Assembly (NCBI RefSeq): GCF_034670185.1
Contig: NZ_JAXMNY010000001.1
Span: forward strand, 1,054,001-1,118,000
Direction of reading: 5' to 3'
Length of the DNA: 64,000 bases
DNA from: Nisaea sp.
Lineage (GTDB): Bacteria > Pseudomonadota > Alphaproteobacteria > Thalassobaculales > Thalassobaculaceae
Below the pieces are notes generated by a model, which saw only the letters and a program-made list of their open reading frames with translations, was not told where the DNA came from and searched no databases. Position numbers and translations under genes: made by a program. Shown here piece by piece: positions 37,598 through 45,233 of the stretch (position 1 is the first letter of the stretch; each line of letters starts with the position of its first letter).

Positions 37598-37662
37598 CGT
37601 AGCGCTGGGCATGCATCGCTAAATCATCCTTGAACAGATTTTAAGCTCGAAAGGAAAAAGCG

Positions 37663-38811
37663 ATGTTGACGCGTAGAGCCGCATTAATCGGTGCCGCTGG
37701 ACTTGCAGCGACCCCTTTGGCTATCAAAGCCGCACAGGGCGAAGAGATCATGGACACATCGATGGCCCCCCCGGCCGACCTGTCGTCCCTCAAGCGCATC
37801 AAGCACAAGCTGGTTAAGCCGCCATTCGTCCATGCGCACGATCAGATTGCGCCTGCCGAACCGCGTATCGTCGAGTTCGAAATGCAGATCGTCGAAAAAG
37901 AAATGCAGATCGCCGACGATGCCTATCTGCAGGCGATGACATTCAACGGGTCAGTTCCCGGCCCGATGATGGTGGTTCATGAGGGTGATTACGTCGAACT
38001 CACGATGTACAATAGCCCGAACAATACGATGCAACATAACATCGACTTCCACTCGGCAACCGGTGCGCTGGGTGGCGGGTCGCTGACGTTGGTCAATCCA
38101 GGTGAAAAGACAGTGCTGCGCTGGAAAGCGACGCGGCCGGGTACCTTCGTTTATCACTGCGCGCCGGGCGGCCCGATGATCCCGTGGCACGTCGTCTCCG
38201 GTATGTCGGGCGCCGTCATGGTGCTGCCGCGCAAGGGTTTGTCGGATCACAATGGCAAGCCGGTCAGCTACGACCGCGTCTACTATATTGGCGAGAACGA
38301 CTTCTACGTCCCGAAGGATGAGAGCGGCGAATACAAGCGCTTTGCGGATGTTGGTGACAGTTATTCAGACACACTTGAAGTGATGAACGGCCTGATCCCG
38401 AGCCACGTCGTGTTCAATGGCAAGGTTGGAGCCCTCACAGGCGATAACGCTTTGACGGCGAAGCAGGGCGAACGGGTGCTGTTCGTCCATAGTCAGGCCA
38501 ACCGCGACAGCCGTCCACACCTTATCGGCGGACATGGCGATCTGGTTTGGGAGCACGGCAAGTTCAACAATACTCCCGACCGGGATCTCGAAACCTGGTT
38601 CATCCGGGGTGGTTCGGCGGGTGCTGCGCTCTACGAATTTCTGCAGCCGGGCGTCTATGCCTATGTGAACCACAACCTGATCGAGGCTGTGAACCTTGGT
38701 GCAACCGCCCACGTGCTTGTCGAAGGCAAGTGGAGCAACGATCTGATGGAACAGGTTGTCGCTCCGACGGAATACAACGCCGCTCATGAAGGCAAAACAG
38801 CGCTGCCCTGA
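37663..38811 (+). CDS. nirK: Copper-containing nitrite reductase
   Basis: A 382-residue periplasmic enzyme that reduces nitrite to nitric oxide. Tat-type signal LTRRAALIGAAG. Two cupredoxin domains with ligands visible: type 1 copper His125, Cys166, His176, Met181; type 2 copper His130, His165 and His337; catalytic Asp128 (in HNIDFH) and His286 (in RPHLIGGH). No C-terminal cytochrome or N-terminal extra cupredoxin domain, so it is the standard two-domain type. Pseudoazurin, encoded 2 kb away, is the likely electron donor. An NnrR-type box lies upstream and an intrinsic terminator follows the gene. Confidence 0.97.
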   Translation: MLTRRAALIGAAGLAATPLAIKAAQGEEIMDTSMAPPADLSSLKRIKHKLVKPPFVHAHDQIAPAEPRIVEFEMQIVEKEMQIADDAYLQAMTFNGSVPGPMMVVHEGDYVELTMYNSPNNTMQHNIDFHSATGALGGGSLTLVNPGEKTVLRWKATRPGTFVYHCAPGGPMIPWHVVSGMSGAVMVLPRKGLSDHNGKPVSYDRVYYIGENDFYVPKDESGEYKRFADVGDSYSDTLEVMNGLIPSHVVFNGKVGALTGDNALTAKQGERVLFVHSQANRDSRPHLIGGHGDLVWEHGKFNNTPDRDLETWFIRGGSAGAALYEFLQPGVYAYVNHNLIEAVNLGATAHVLVEGKWSNDLMEQVVAPTEYNAAHEGKTALP

Positions 38812-38838
38812 GTGCAACCAATCGTCAGTCTCAAACGA

Positions 38839-38868
38839 GGGGCGGCCGGAAACGGCTGCCCCTTTTTA
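38839..38868 (+). terminator. Intrinsic terminator between nirK and nirV
   Basis: GGGGCGGCCG-GAAA-CGGCTGCCCC followed by TTTTTA: a 10-bp stem with one G-T pair, a GNRA tetraloop and a T-run. nirV would be reached only by read-through, giving much more nirK than nirV message. Confidence 0.92.
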
Positions 38869-38888
38869 TCTTGTCGAGGGATATGGAA

Positions 38889-39713
38889 ATGCGCTCCCTG
38901 ACTGTACCGCTCTCCGCTCTTGTTCTGACCGCATCCGTTGCTGCAATTATCGGCTGGAACATTTCAGCGCCCGCGATCACCGATTTGCCCGAGACCGTCG
39001 TGGTCGAGCCGGGTCCGTACACGTATCGGCCCGCCGGGAATTATCGCTATTACGGTAAGCTTGTTGAGGCACCCTTGGAACAGCACGACGCAGAAACGCC
39101 TCTTGAAATCATGAAGTTTCAGGTCAGCCGCGCCGAGTATGCTGCCTGTGTCGCGGACGGTGCCTGCAAGGCTTCAGAAGTTTCCCAGGGCGGTAGCCCG
39201 ACAAGTGCTGAAATGCCTCAAACCGAAGTCAACTGGTATGACGCGACGGCATATGCCGCCTGGTTCTCGCGCCAGACGGGCCTCGACTGGCGTCTTCCTG
39301 ATGACAGGGAATGGCAGCGCGCGGCAGCCGAGCGCTTTGTTGAAGAGGCCATCGTGGAAGAAGCGAAAGACGACCCGGCGCAGCGCTGGCTGGAGGCCTA
39401 TGCCCGCAATGTCGCGGCCCGTGAAGGTGTCGAAACAGACCTCAAGCCGCGCGGGGCATTCGGCGAGAACTCTCACGGTCTATCCGACCTTTCAGGCAAT
39501 GTCTGGGAGTGGACCAATACCTGTGTAGCCAACACGGATCTGACGGCTGATGGGGTGAAGCCCCTGGCGAAACAGGAATATTGCGGGGCTCATATCGCCG
39601 AAGGAAAGCACCGGGCGATTGTCATCGATCTGGTCCGCAATCCGAAAGTCGGCGGCTGTGCCGCCGGCTTGCCGGCGGATTACGTGGGCTTTCGGCTGGT
39701 TCTGGTCAGATAG
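38889..39713 (+). CDS. nirV: NirV, formylglycine-generating-enzyme-like protein
   Basis: A 274-residue protein with an N-terminal hydrophobic anchor and a SUMF1/FGE-sulfatase domain: MKFQVSRAEYAACVADGAC, NWYDATAYAAWFSRQTGLDWRLPDDREWQRAA (landmark WRLPDDREWQRAA) and LSDLSGNVWEWTNTC with YVGFRLVLVR at the end. This is the pattern of NirV, regularly found beside nirK; its role in nitrite reduction is not settled. Start ATG at 38889 follows GAGGG by eight bases (a TTG at 38871 and an ATG at 38883 are alternatives). Its end overlaps nnrS on the other strand by 34 bp. Confidence 0.9.
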   Translation: MRSLTVPLSALVLTASVAAIIGWNISAPAITDLPETVVVEPGPYTYRPAGNYRYYGKLVEAPLEQHDAETPLEIMKFQVSRAEYAACVADGACKASEVSQGGSPTSAEMPQTEVNWYDATAYAAWFSRQTGLDWRLPDDREWQRAAAERFVEEAIVEEAKDDPAQRWLEAYARNVAAREGVETDLKPRGAFGENSHGLSDLSGNVWEWTNTCVANTDLTADGVKPLAKQEYCGAHIAEGKHRAIVIDLVRNPKVGGCAAGLPADYVGFRLVLVR

Positions 39714-40861
39714 GGGCCAATTTTCAGCAAGAAAGTGGCAAAGCCCGAAATCCACAGAGCCGCTGCTATCCAAAGACCGGAAACACTTCCGACAAATGCC
39801 TCCGGAAAGCACACCCGAACAAGTGCTGCGCTGAAAATCATGCCCGCCGCAACACTCAGCAGCGGCCCAGCCTCCAGCTTGTGACCTGTATGTCCAAGAG
39901 AAGCCCGGATCATGACTGCCATTGTCATTCCGCCGATAGCACCGATGCCAAGCAGATGGGCACCGGCGGCCGGAGATATCCAACCAATTGAAGCCGCGCC
40001 AGTGGCAGCGAGCCCAAGCGGAATAAAGGCATAGGCAGCATGCAGCATAAGCAGAAGAGGCGATCTCCAAGTGCTTGCGCCTCGCCACCGGCTCAAACGG
40101 ACGCCCTGCAGACCGGCAGCCCCGAGCATTATCCAGCCGGCGATCGGCTCATCAGGAAAGAATGACCAGCCAAGTAGCGCTCCACCACCTGTGAGCAGAC
40201 AGAGTGCATCGAACCGGTTCATGGCAGCCGGAAGCTGCTCACTGTTGCGTTTGACCAGCCAGTTCCGGGTAAAGCTCGGAATGATCCGCCCGCCGATCAA
40301 CATGATCAGAAAGACGATAACAGCGACGCCCAAACGTCGGCCGACATCAGAGGCTCCGGTCAGATGGATTTCGAGGTGAAAGGCGAGGTTGGCGCCAAGC
40401 AAAAGCATGACTGGCATCACGACCATGAGATTGCGCCAGTTCCGGCCGGCGACAATTTCCACAAGGACCGTGGCGACGATGGCGACAAGGAACGCCAGAT
40501 CGGCAAGCATTACGCTGATCGGCTCCAGTCCCAAGATCCCCCCAGTCGCAAGCCGGCCGATAAGCCACAGAATAACGAGAAAGACCAGCGGCCAGCCCCG
40601 TTTGGGCGCGCGTCCTGTCCAGTTCGGAATCGCCGTAAACAGGAAGCCGGCGATGACAGCCGATGCATATCCGAACAGCATTTCGTGGATATGCCAGTCG
40701 GTCGGGGTAAAGGAGCTCGAAAGCTCGAGTGTTCCATTCAGCAGCAGCATCCACAGAAAGACGGAGATGCACGCGAATAGCGCTGCGGACAGGAAAAACG
40801 GCCGGAAACCATAGCTGAAAACTGCCAGGTCACGCTCGGGCACCCGTGTCGCGTTGGTCAT
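39680..40861 (-). CDS. nnrS: NnrS family membrane protein
   Basis: A 393-residue heme- and copper-associated membrane protein with about twelve spans. Family landmarks: FSYGFRPFFLSAALFA near the start, WHIHEMLFGYASAVIAGFLFTAIPNWTGR, abbreviated WHIHEMLFGY, GGRIIPSFTRNWL, and LGIGAIGGMTMAVMIRASLGHTGH, with many conserved His. NnrS proteins protect against nitric oxide stress in denitrifiers. It is 84 bp downstream of the pseudoazurin gene on the same strand, across a hairpin, so it may be expressed from the same NO-responsive promoter. Confidence 0.94.
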   Translation of the reverse strand: MTNATRVPERDLAVFSYGFRPFFLSAALFACISVFLWMLLLNGTLELSSSFTPTDWHIHEMLFGYASAVIAGFLFTAIPNWTGRAPKRGWPLVFLVILWLIGRLATGGILGLEPISVMLADLAFLVAIVATVLVEIVAGRNWRNLMVVMPVMLLLGANLAFHLEIHLTGASDVGRRLGVAVIVFLIMLIGGRIIPSFTRNWLVKRNSEQLPAAMNRFDALCLLTGGGALLGWSFFPDEPIAGWIMLGAAGLQGVRLSRWRGASTWRSPLLLMLHAAYAFIPLGLAATGAASIGWISPAAGAHLLGIGAIGGMTMAVMIRASLGHTGHKLEAGPLLSVAAGMIFSAALVRVCFPEAFVGSVSGLWIAAALWISGFATFLLKIGPYLTRTSRKPT

Positions 40862-40889
40862 CTCGATGTTTCCACCTTAAAAATGACAA

Positions 40890-40916
40890 GGGCGATGCAC
40901 ATACGTGGCATCGCCC
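40890..40916 (-). terminator. Terminator/attenuator between pseudoazurin and nnrS
   Basis: GGGCGATGC/GCATCGCCC, a 9-bp perfect stem with a 9-nt loop, read on the minus strand and followed after a short gap by TTGTCATTTTTAA. The T-run is displaced, so it may be a weak terminator or an RNA-processing hairpin. Confidence 0.6.
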
Positions 40917-40945
40917 CCTCAGGATGGGTCAGTCTGAAATGCGGG

Positions 40946-41377
40946 TCATTTGACCTTGGCGAACGCGGCATCAAACCGTTGTTTTGCCTTGCCCCTCTGC
41001 TTCACTGCACGCACGGTTTCAAGATTGCTGGCCTTGCCAACCTGGATCAGGGCGACCATCCCCATGCCGATGTGGGGAGTGCATTTGAGCCCGTAAAGAC
41101 CTTCGGTCTCGACCACGAGGTCGAAGTCCTTGTTCATCTTGCTCTTGAACTTCTTGACCCCGTCCGGGAGCATTCCCTTGATAGATTCAACATTGTGGCC
41201 TTTGTCAGTCGCAACGAAGCGGATCGTGTCGCCCGGTTGCGCGGCAACAAAATCAGGCTCGAAAATCATGGAGCCCGCAGCGCCCTTGTTGAGCATCTTG
41301 ACTTCGTAGGTTTCGGCCAAAGCGGGTCCCGCCATCATGGCAAGAGCTGCGGTCGCCATCATTATTTTGCTGAACAT
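40946..41377 (-). CDS. Pseudoazurin (type 1 copper protein)
   Basis: A 143-residue periplasmic cupredoxin: signal peptide ending near PALAETY, and ligands His61 (GHNVE), Cys99, His102 and Met107 in KCTPHIGMGMV, the spacing of pseudoazurin. It shuttles electrons from the cytochrome bc1 complex to copper nitrite reductase. The start ATG at 41377 gives a proper signal peptide; the frame is open to 41461. An NnrR-type box centred at 41454.5 is spaced so that a CATAAC -10 element (41425-41420) and a 36-nt leader fit exactly. Confidence 0.95.
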   Translation of the reverse strand: MFSKIMMATAALAMMAGPALAETYEVKMLNKGAAGSMIFEPDFVAAQPGDTIRFVATDKGHNVESIKGMLPDGVKKFKSKMNKDFDLVVETEGLYGLKCTPHIGMGMVALIQVGKASNLETVRAVKQRGKAKQRFDAAFAKVK

Positions 41378-41447
41378 CGAAAAATCCGTTCTTTGTTTTC
41401 GGTATTTTTGCCTGGCACCGTTATGCTTTAGTGCCGCGCGAGGCTCT

Positions 41448-41461
41448 TTGTGCTGCAACAA
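41448..41461 (-). promoter_or_regulatory. NnrR/Dnr-type box between pseudoazurin and the Crp/Fnr gene
   Basis: TTGTGCTGCAACAA fits TTG-N8-CAA and shares the TTGTGCTG start of the nirK box. It fits the minus-strand pseudoazurin promoter (CATAAC -10 at the class II distance) and also covers the possible GTG start at 41450 of the divergent regulator, so autoregulation is possible. Confidence 0.75.
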
Positions 41462-41476
41462 ACTTCGGGACGAGTT

Positions 41477-42172
41477 TTGAATAAATTAGACGAAAGCCTT
41501 CTCGTCGGGCTTCCACCGTTCCGACGCCTTGAGCGCACCCAGATCCGCGAAATCCTCGATCAGGCCGTCTCCAAGCGGGCGGAAGAGGGCGCTACCGTCT
41601 TTTCCGAGGGAATGCCTGCCGACCAGTTTTATCTGTTGCTGGATGGCTATATCCGGGTCGTGAAGTCAACGCCGGGGGGCGAGCACATCATTGCGATGCA
41701 TATCGCTCCCGGTCAGCTTTTCGGCATCGCTCCGGCTCTGGGACGCGATACCTATCCTGCGACGGCAATTGCAGCGGCAGAGACAGTTTCCTTGTCGTGG
41801 CCGGTCCGGGTCTGGAGCGATTTCACGTCAAAGTATGAGGGTTTCGCGACCGAAACCTACAAAGTTGTCGGTGAGCGCATGGGAGAACTGCATTCACAGT
41901 TGATGGAGCTGGCGACCCAGGCCGTGGAACAACGCCTGGCGGCGGCGCTTCTCAGGATGGCCAATCAGTCCGGCCGCAAGGTCGAGAACGGGATTGAAAT
42001 TGCCTTCCCCGTTACCCGGCAGAATATTTCGGACATGACCGGAACGACACTTCATACGGTCAGCCGGCTGCTCAGTGCCTGGCAGAAACAGGGAATTCTG
42101 GAAAGTACGCGGCGTCATATTGTTGTGACGGATGCGCATCGTCTGGTCTTGCTGAGCGGCGCCGGGAGCTAG
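41477..42172 (+). CDS. Crp/Fnr-family regulator (NnrR/Dnr-like)
   Basis: A regulator of about 231 residues: N-terminal cyclic-nucleotide-binding-like beta-roll (LLVGLPPFRRLERTQ, then LLLDGYIRVVKST) and C-terminal winged helix with recognition region ISDMTGTTLHTVSRLLSAW. The N-terminal Cys cluster of Fnr is absent, so it does not hold an iron-sulfur cluster in the Fnr way; this suits the NO-sensing Dnr/NnrR groups. TTG start at 41477 is preferred because the GTG at 41450 lies inside a TTG-N8-CAA box. It most likely controls nirK, pseudoazurin, nnrS and nor from the boxes listed. Confidence 0.88.
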   Translation: MNKLDESLLVGLPPFRRLERTQIREILDQAVSKRAEEGATVFSEGMPADQFYLLLDGYIRVVKSTPGGEHIIAMHIAPGQLFGIAPALGRDTYPATAIAAAETVSLSWPVRVWSDFTSKYEGFATETYKVVGERMGELHSQLMELATQAVEQRLAAALLRMANQSGRKVENGIEIAFPVTRQNISDMTGTTLHTVSRLLSAWQKQGILESTRRHIVVTDAHRLVLLSGAGS

Positions 42173-42197
42173 CCGGGGCTTCTTCTTGAATCTAGGT

Positions 42198-42407
42198 TTA
42201 GAGACCTGCTGCCTGACGCAGTTCCGCCCGAAACGCGTCTTCATCCAGTTTGTATTCCGCACAGGCGTCGATAACCGTGTGGAAGGGCGCAATAGGGCAG
42301 CCGTAGCACAACATCCGGTGCCTTATGAATACCGCCGGCGTCCCGGGCCATTCCTTGAACAGTGTTGTCAGCGGCAAGTCTGGATCGTTGATATCCGGCG
42401 GTCTCAT
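42198..42407 (-). CDS. DUF1858 redox-disulfide domain protein
   Basis: A 69-residue protein of the DUF1858 type (hybrid-cluster-protein-associated disulfide domain). Core motif MLCYGCPIAPFHTVIDAC, with a CxxC pair, and preceding LTTLFKEWPGTPAVFIRH. Such small proteins occur often beside denitrification and NO-stress genes. The ATG at 42407 starts just before the conserved domain; the frame extends to 42440. It is divergent from norC and shares with it an intergenic region holding two TTG-N8-CAA boxes. Confidence 0.82.
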   Translation of the reverse strand: MRPPDINDPDLPLTTLFKEWPGTPAVFIRHRMLCYGCPIAPFHTVIDACAEYKLDEDAFRAELRQAAGL

Positions 42408-42488
42408 GGCGCTATTGTCCCAGCAATTCGAAGCTCCCACAGCTCAAGGTGGTCATATGATCAAGGCCATTGATCCTTTGTGACCTCG

Positions 42489-42502
42489 TTGTTGCACGGC
42501 AA
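42489..42502. promoter_or_regulatory. Second TTG-N8-CAA box in the DUF1858-norC intergenic region
   Basis: TTGTTGCACGGCAA fits TTG-N8-CAA but lacks inner symmetry. It could serve the divergent DUF1858 gene, 82 bp away, although no convincing -10 was found at the class II distance on that strand. Confidence 0.4.
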
Positions 42503-42515
42503 ATCGTTGAGTTCT

Positions 42516-42529
42516 TTGCGCTGCGACAA
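42516..42529 (+). promoter_or_regulatory. NnrR/Dnr-type box upstream of norC
   Basis: TTGCGCTGCGACAA fits TTG-N8-CAA and shares GCTG with the other two boxes. Centred at 42522.5, it predicts a start near 42564 with TATTTC (42552-42557) as -10 element, 28 bp before the norC ATG. Confidence 0.75.
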
Positions 42530-42591
42530 CATTGCCCAACCCGGACCCCGGTATTTCTGCTCCATCCGCAATAACGAGCAGGTCCGGCACA

Positions 42592-43044
42592 ATGTCAGAG
42601 ATCCTTACAAAATCGCGGGCCAGGAACATTTTTTATGGAGGATCTCTGTTCTTCATAGTCGTGTTCGTGGCCATGACGATCCACAGTCACCGCTATGTCG
42701 TCGAGAAATCCACGGCAGGCATGCCGCTGACCGACGCGGTCAAACTCGGCAAGGAAGTCTGGGAACGGCATAGCTGCATCAACTGTCATACGCTGCATGG
42801 CGAAGGCGCGTATTTCGCGCCGGAAGTCGGTAACGTGATGACCCGTTGGGGCGTTCTCGACGATCCCGAAGGGGCCTTCGAGATCCTTGATGCGTGGATG
42901 AAGGCACAGCCTTCCGGAACACCCGGTCGCCGGCAAATGCCACACTTCGAAATCACCGAGGAAGAAATGCGCGGGCTCGCCGACTTCCTGCGTTGGGCCG
43001 ATCAGACGGACACCCAGAACTGGCCGCCGAATGACGCGGGTTAA
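42592..43044 (+). CDS. norC: Nitric oxide reductase cytochrome c subunit
   Basis: A 150-residue membrane-anchored monohaem cytochrome c, the electron-entry subunit of cNOR. One N-terminal span (IFYGGSLFFIVVFVAMTIHS, residues 13-32), then the haem site CINCH (Cys62, Cys65, His66) and the axial Met in RRQMPHF. The frame is open from 42532, but the ATG at 42592 lies 28 bp after the predicted transcription start. First gene of norCBQD. Confidence 0.97.
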   Translation: MSEILTKSRARNIFYGGSLFFIVVFVAMTIHSHRYVVEKSTAGMPLTDAVKLGKEVWERHSCINCHTLHGEGAYFAPEVGNVMTRWGVLDDPEGAFEILDAWMKAQPSGTPGRRQMPHFEITEEEMRGLADFLRWADQTDTQNWPPNDAG

Positions 43045-43056
43045 GGGAGAAGAATC

Positions 43057-44412
43057 ATGAAATACAAATCCCAAAAAGTGGCCTACGCCTATTTCATTGT
43101 AGCGATGGGGCTGTTTGCCATTCAGGTGCTGGGCGGTCTGCTGGCTGGCTGGATATATGTTGCTCCGAACACATTGTCCGAGTTGCTGCCGTTCAACATC
43201 ATCAGGATGATTCACACTAACGCGCTGATAGTCTGGCTGCTGCTGGGGTTCTTCGGTGCTGCCTACTATCTCGTTCCGGAAGAAAGCGAACGCGAGATCT
43301 ACTCGGTCAAGCTCGCTTACCTGCAGCTGATCATCCTGGTTGTTGGCACGCTTGGCGCAGTCGCGAGCTATCTCGTCGGCATCCATGGCGGTCGCGAGTT
43401 TCTCGAGCAACCGCTCTGGGTCAAGTTCGGCATTCTGGTGGCGGCGGTGATCTTCCTCGTCAACATCTCGCTGACCGTACTTGCGGGGCGCCGGACTGCG
43501 ATCACCAATGTCCTTCTGACCGGGCTTTGGCTGCTGTCTCTGTTGTGGATCTTTGCCTTCATCAACCCGTCTAATCTCAGTCTCGACAAGATGTATTGGT
43601 GGTTCATCGTCCACCTCTGGGTCGAAGGGACCTGGGAGCTGGTGATGGCGTCGATCCTCGCCTTCCTGATGCTCAAACTGACCGGAATCGATCGTGAAGT
43701 GATCGAGAAATGGCTCTATGTCATTGTCGCCACGGCATTGTTCTCCGGCATTCTCGGCACTGGTCACCATTTCTACTGGATCGGCCTGCCCGAGTACTGG
43801 CAGTGGGTTGGCTCGATCTTCTCGACGCTTGAGGTGATCCCGTTCTTTGCCATGATGAGTTTCGCGTTCATCATGGTCTGGAAAGGCCGACGCAACCATC
43901 CGAACAAGGCTGCACTTCTGTGGTCTCTCGGTTCAGCGACGGTGGCCTTCTTCGGCGCCGGCGTCTGGGGCTTCCTGCATACGCTGCACGGGGTGAACTA
44001 CTACACCCACGGCACGCAGGTGACGGCAGCACACGGGCATCTTGCTTTCTATGGCGCCTATGTCGCCCTGAACCTAGCAATGTTCACCTATGCCATGCCG
44101 GTGTTGCGGGGCCGCTCGCCCTACAATCAGGTGCTGAACATGTGCAGTTTCTGGCTGATGACAGGCGGCATGGCCTTCATGACTTTCGTGCTGACCTTTG
44201 CCGGCACGATCCAGACGCATATGCAACGGGTGGTCGGTGACTACTTCATGGATGTGCAGGACACGCTTGAGATCTTCTACCTCATGCGCTTTGGAGCAGG
44301 TGTTGCTGTTGTACTGGGCGCTTTGCTCTTCCTTTACAGCCAGCTTGTCCCGCAGCGGGAAATCGTCGAGCCCGGTGATGAAGCCGTGGTTCCCGAAAGA
44401 GGCCAGGCATGA
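43057..44412 (+). CDS. norB: Nitric oxide reductase large subunit
   Basis: A 451-residue, twelve-span catalytic subunit of the haem-copper oxidase superfamily that reduces 2 NO to N2O. Landmarks: RMIHTNALIVW (low-spin haem His), WWFIVHLWVEGTWELV (FeB His and Glu), GTGHHFYWIG (FeB His pair) and THGTQVTAAHGHLAFYGAY (haem His pair). Length matches cNOR rather than the longer quinol-dependent qNor. It follows norC by 12 bp and overlaps norQ by 4 bp. Confidence 0.98.
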   Translation: MKYKSQKVAYAYFIVAMGLFAIQVLGGLLAGWIYVAPNTLSELLPFNIIRMIHTNALIVWLLLGFFGAAYYLVPEESEREIYSVKLAYLQLIILVVGTLGAVASYLVGIHGGREFLEQPLWVKFGILVAAVIFLVNISLTVLAGRRTAITNVLLTGLWLLSLLWIFAFINPSNLSLDKMYWWFIVHLWVEGTWELVMASILAFLMLKLTGIDREVIEKWLYVIVATALFSGILGTGHHFYWIGLPEYWQWVGSIFSTLEVIPFFAMMSFAFIMVWKGRRNHPNKAALLWSLGSATVAFFGAGVWGFLHTLHGVNYYTHGTQVTAAHGHLAFYGAYVALNLAMFTYAMPVLRGRSPYNQVLNMCSFWLMTGGMAFMTFVLTFAGTIQTHMQRVVGDYFMDVQDTLEIFYLMRFGAGVAVVLGALLFLYSQLVPQREIVEPGDEAVVPERGQA

Positions 44413-45218
44413 ACGCCCAAACAAGAAACGTGACGGGCACCCAGCCCGTCCCGTTCTACCGGCCAGTCGGCAATGAATGCACGTTGTTCGAAACGGCCCA
44501 CGCCAATGGTCTGCCCCTTCTTCTGAAGGGGCCGACCGGCTGCGGCAAGACGCGGTTCGTGGAGCATATGGCGGCCAGGTTAGGGCGCCCGCTCTACACC
44601 GTGGCCTGTCATGACGATCTCTCCGCTGCCGATCTGATCGGCCGATACCTGCTTCGTGGCGGGGAGACCGAATGGATCGACGGACCGCTGACGCGGGCAG
44701 TGCGAGAGGGCGCGATCTGCTATCTCGACGAGATTGTCGAGGCGCGCAAGGACGTCACCGTGGTGCTGCATCCGCTGACGGACAGCCGGCGCACGCTGAT
44801 GATCGACCGCACCGGCGAAGAGCTGACCGCGCCGCCGGGCTTCATGCTGGTCGCGAGCTACAACCCCGGCTACCAGAACATCCTGAAGCGGCTGAAACCG
44901 TCAACGAGACAGCGCTTTCTGTCGATCGGTTTCGACTTTCCGGATGCGGCGACCGAGACAGCCGTCGTGGCTTGCGAAAGCGGCCTTGATGAAAGCCGTG
45001 TCGCGCCGCTGGTCCGGCTGGCTGGTCATATCAGGGCGCTGTCGGGCATGGATCTGGAGGAGGGAGCATCGACCCGTCTGCTGATCTACGCAGCGACGCT
45101 GATTGCGGGCGGCATGCCGCTCGAACGGGCGCTAGAGGCTGCGGTGATCGAGCCGCTGACCGACGAGCCGGATATCCAGCAGGCCCTCCGCGATCTGATC
45201 GCCGTGGTCTACGGCTGA
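44409..45218 (+). CDS. norQ: NorQ, MoxR-type AAA+ ATPase for NOR assembly
   Basis: A 269-residue AAA+ protein of the CbbQ/NirQ/NorQ group: Walker A GPTGCGKTRF near residue 40, Walker B ICYLDEIVEA near 100, sensor VASYNPGYQN near 148, and a CbbQ_C end. With NorD it activates NorCB, probably by helping insert the non-haem iron. ATGA overlap with norB. Confidence 0.96.
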   Translation: MNAQTRNVTGTQPVPFYRPVGNECTLFETAHANGLPLLLKGPTGCGKTRFVEHMAARLGRPLYTVACHDDLSAADLIGRYLLRGGETEWIDGPLTRAVREGAICYLDEIVEARKDVTVVLHPLTDSRRTLMIDRTGEELTAPPGFMLVASYNPGYQNILKRLKPSTRQRFLSIGFDFPDAATETAVVACESGLDESRVAPLVRLAGHIRALSGMDLEEGASTRLLIYAATLIAGGMPLERALEAAVIEPLTDEPDIQQALRDLIAVVYG

Positions 45219-45233
45219 TCGGGGAGTATCACG

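Noticed and set aside
41450..41476. GTG at 41450 as start of the Crp/Fnr gene
   Set aside because: The codon lies inside a TTG-N8-CAA box that fits the divergent promoter, and no ribosome site precedes it; the TTG at 41477 is preferred, though not proven.
42595..43899. 434-codon minus-strand frame
   Set aside because: Antisense to norC and norB; His/Gln/Asp-rich shadow.
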